Assembly (NCBI GenBank): GCA_030743445.1
Contig: JASLSL010000068.1
Coordinates: 1 to 5,828 of the forward strand
DNA from: Alphaproteobacteria bacterium
GTDB taxonomy: Bacteria > Pseudomonadota > Alphaproteobacteria > UBA8366
Direction of reading: 5' to 3'
Length of the DNA: 5,828 bases
The translations under genes were made by a program, and so were the position numbers. This document shows positions 4,963 through 5,828 of the stretch, in pieces (positions within the stretch are counted from its first letter, which is position 1; each line of letters opens with the position of its first letter). A model generated the notes under the pieces. The model saw only the letters and a program-made list of their open reading frames with translations, did no database searches and had not been told where the DNA came from.

Positions 4963-5828
4963 CTACTTGCCGTCGCCGGCCTTGCCGATCGGCGGCAGCG
5001 ATTTCAGGTAGACCGCGATCGCGCGCCGGTCCGCCGCGGTCATCTTGCTGGTCGAGTTCTCGACCACGTCGGCCATCGCGGCGCCGACGAAATCGCCGTC
5101 CGGCAACATGCCCGAGTCGAGGTATTCCAACATGTCGCCGAGACTCCACGTGCCGATTCCGGCCTTCTGATGGGGTGTGATGTTGGGGACCTTGTCGCCA
5201 TCGGGCCCGTCCGGATTGCCGGCGAGCGCCCGGTCATGGTCGACCGCGCCCAGGTATCCGCGCGGCGAGTGGCATTCGCCGCAATGGGCGACCGCGCGCA
5301 CCAGATAGGCGCCCCGGTTCCATTGCGCCGACTTCGTGGGATCGCGCTCGAGGCGCCCCTCGTGGAAATACATCGAGAGCCAGGTGGCGGCCATCGAGCG
5401 CAGGGAATAGGGGAAATCGAGATCGTGCGGCCGATCGGGCCGGCTGACCGACGGGAAGGTCTTCACATAGGCCCAGAGGTCGGCCACGTCCCGGTCGGCC
5501 ATCAACGTGTAGGAAGGATAGGGGAAGGACGGGTAATAGGGATCACCCGACGGCGAGCGGCCCTGACGCAGGGCGCGATCGAAATCGTCGAAGGTCCATC
5601 CGCCGATGCCGTGTTGCGGATCGGGCGTGATGTTGGGAACGTAGTAGGTTCCGAACTTGGTCACGATCGGCAGACCGCCGGCGAGCGGCTCGCCCTTGGG
5701 CCGGGGATCCTTGCCGCGGCGGCCCGGATCCGTGTGGCAACTGCCGCAGCCCGCCGCATCGAAGACGTATACGCCGCGCTTTACGTCGCCCCCGGGGCCT
5801 TTTCCGCTCGCATCGCCAAAAGCAGACG
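4963..5828 (-). CDS. Dihaem cytochrome c, alcohol-dehydrogenase cytochrome-subunit type (N-terminus outside the window)
   Basis: The frame is open from the window edge (first full codon at 5826-5824) to TAG at 4965-4963: 287 residues without the N-terminus and export signal. Two CxxCH haem sites are visible: Cys27-Cys30-His31 (CGSCH) and Cys182-Cys185-His186 (CGECH). Each is followed by a repeat of VPNITP...GIG-x-W (YVPNITPDPQHGIGGW and KVPNITPHQKAGIGTW), so the protein is an internal duplication of two cytochrome c domains. Met109 (YTLMADRDVADLWAYVK) and Met251 (GAAMADVVENSTSKM) are likely sixth ligands. This layout is that of cytochrome subunits that pass electrons from periplasmic alcohol, aldehyde or sugar dehydrogenases to the respiratory chain. 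Some such subunits have three haems, but the third domain would be C-terminal and is absent here. A GTG at 5664 falls between the two haem domains and is not the start. The partner dehydrogenase is not in view. Confidence 0.9.
   Translation of the reverse strand, partial: SAFGDASGKGPGGDVKRGVYVFDAAGCGSCHTDPGRRGKDPRPKGEPLAGGLPIVTKFGTYYVPNITPDPQHGIGGWTFDDFDRALRQGRSPSGDPYYPSFPYPSYTLMADRDVADLWAYVKTFPSVSRPDRPHDLDFPYSLRSMAATWLSMYFHEGRLERDPTKSAQWNRGAYLVRAVAHCGECHSPRGYLGAVDHDRALAGNPDGPDGDKVPNITPHQKAGIGTWSLGDMLEYLDSGMLPDGDFVGAAMADVVENSTSKMTAADRRAIAVYLKSLPPIGKAGDGK

Noticed and set aside
1..5828. CRISPR array, tRNA/rRNA, toxin-antitoxin or defence island
   Set aside because: No regularly spaced direct repeats, no tRNA-like cloverleaf, and no proteins of such systems were seen on either strand. 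The hairpins at 3586-3790 do not fit tRNA geometry.

Overview
This is a GC-rich chromosomal window. It most likely comes from an alphaproteobacterium, with a Rhodospirillales-like or related soil/marine lineage as the best guess. The basis is the psd-pssA phospholipid pair with a short-type Psd, a LysM/Ig-like membrane-anchored protein, an alcohol-dehydrogenase-type dihaem cytochrome c, and a perfect FNR/FixK-type box. The taxonomic call is inference from gene content.

Layout. Plus strand, left part: the tail of a long-chain-type acyl-CoA dehydrogenase (1-967) that keeps a single frame but carries three in-frame stops (TAA, TAG, TGA), so it is a pseudogene. A 115-bp gap follows, holding an exact TTGAT-N4-ATCAA palindrome (1010-1023). 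Next comes an intact phytanoyl-CoA dioxygenase (PhyH) family gene (1082-1849). Minus strand, convergent with it: pssA (2756-1896) preceded by psd (3442-2756). Their stop and start share one base, so they form a coupled two-gene unit that makes phosphatidylserine and then phosphatidylethanolamine. Upstream of psd is a 377-bp gene-free stretch, most of it a 268-bp element (3554-3821) bounded by 32-bp terminal inverted repeats. The element contains two large internal hairpins and has no transposase: it looks like a MITE or other non-autonomous element. Further right, still on the minus strand, are a signal-anchored Ig-like/LysM protein (4881-3820), whose stop codon overlaps the element's end, and the 3' part of a dihaem cytochrome c (5828-4963) that runs off the window.

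How it fits together: psd and pssA serve membrane lipid synthesis, the LysM protein probably acts at the cell wall, and the cytochrome c is periplasmic and respiratory. The PhyH gene and the dead acyl-CoA dehydrogenase may once have been part of an acyl-CoA or small-molecule oxidation locus. I found no defence system, CRISPR array, tRNA, rRNA or new multigene system. The most notable items are the structured inverted-repeat element between the LysM gene and psd, the perfect FNR-type operator in front of an oxygen-dependent enzyme, and the multiply stopped dehydrogenase.
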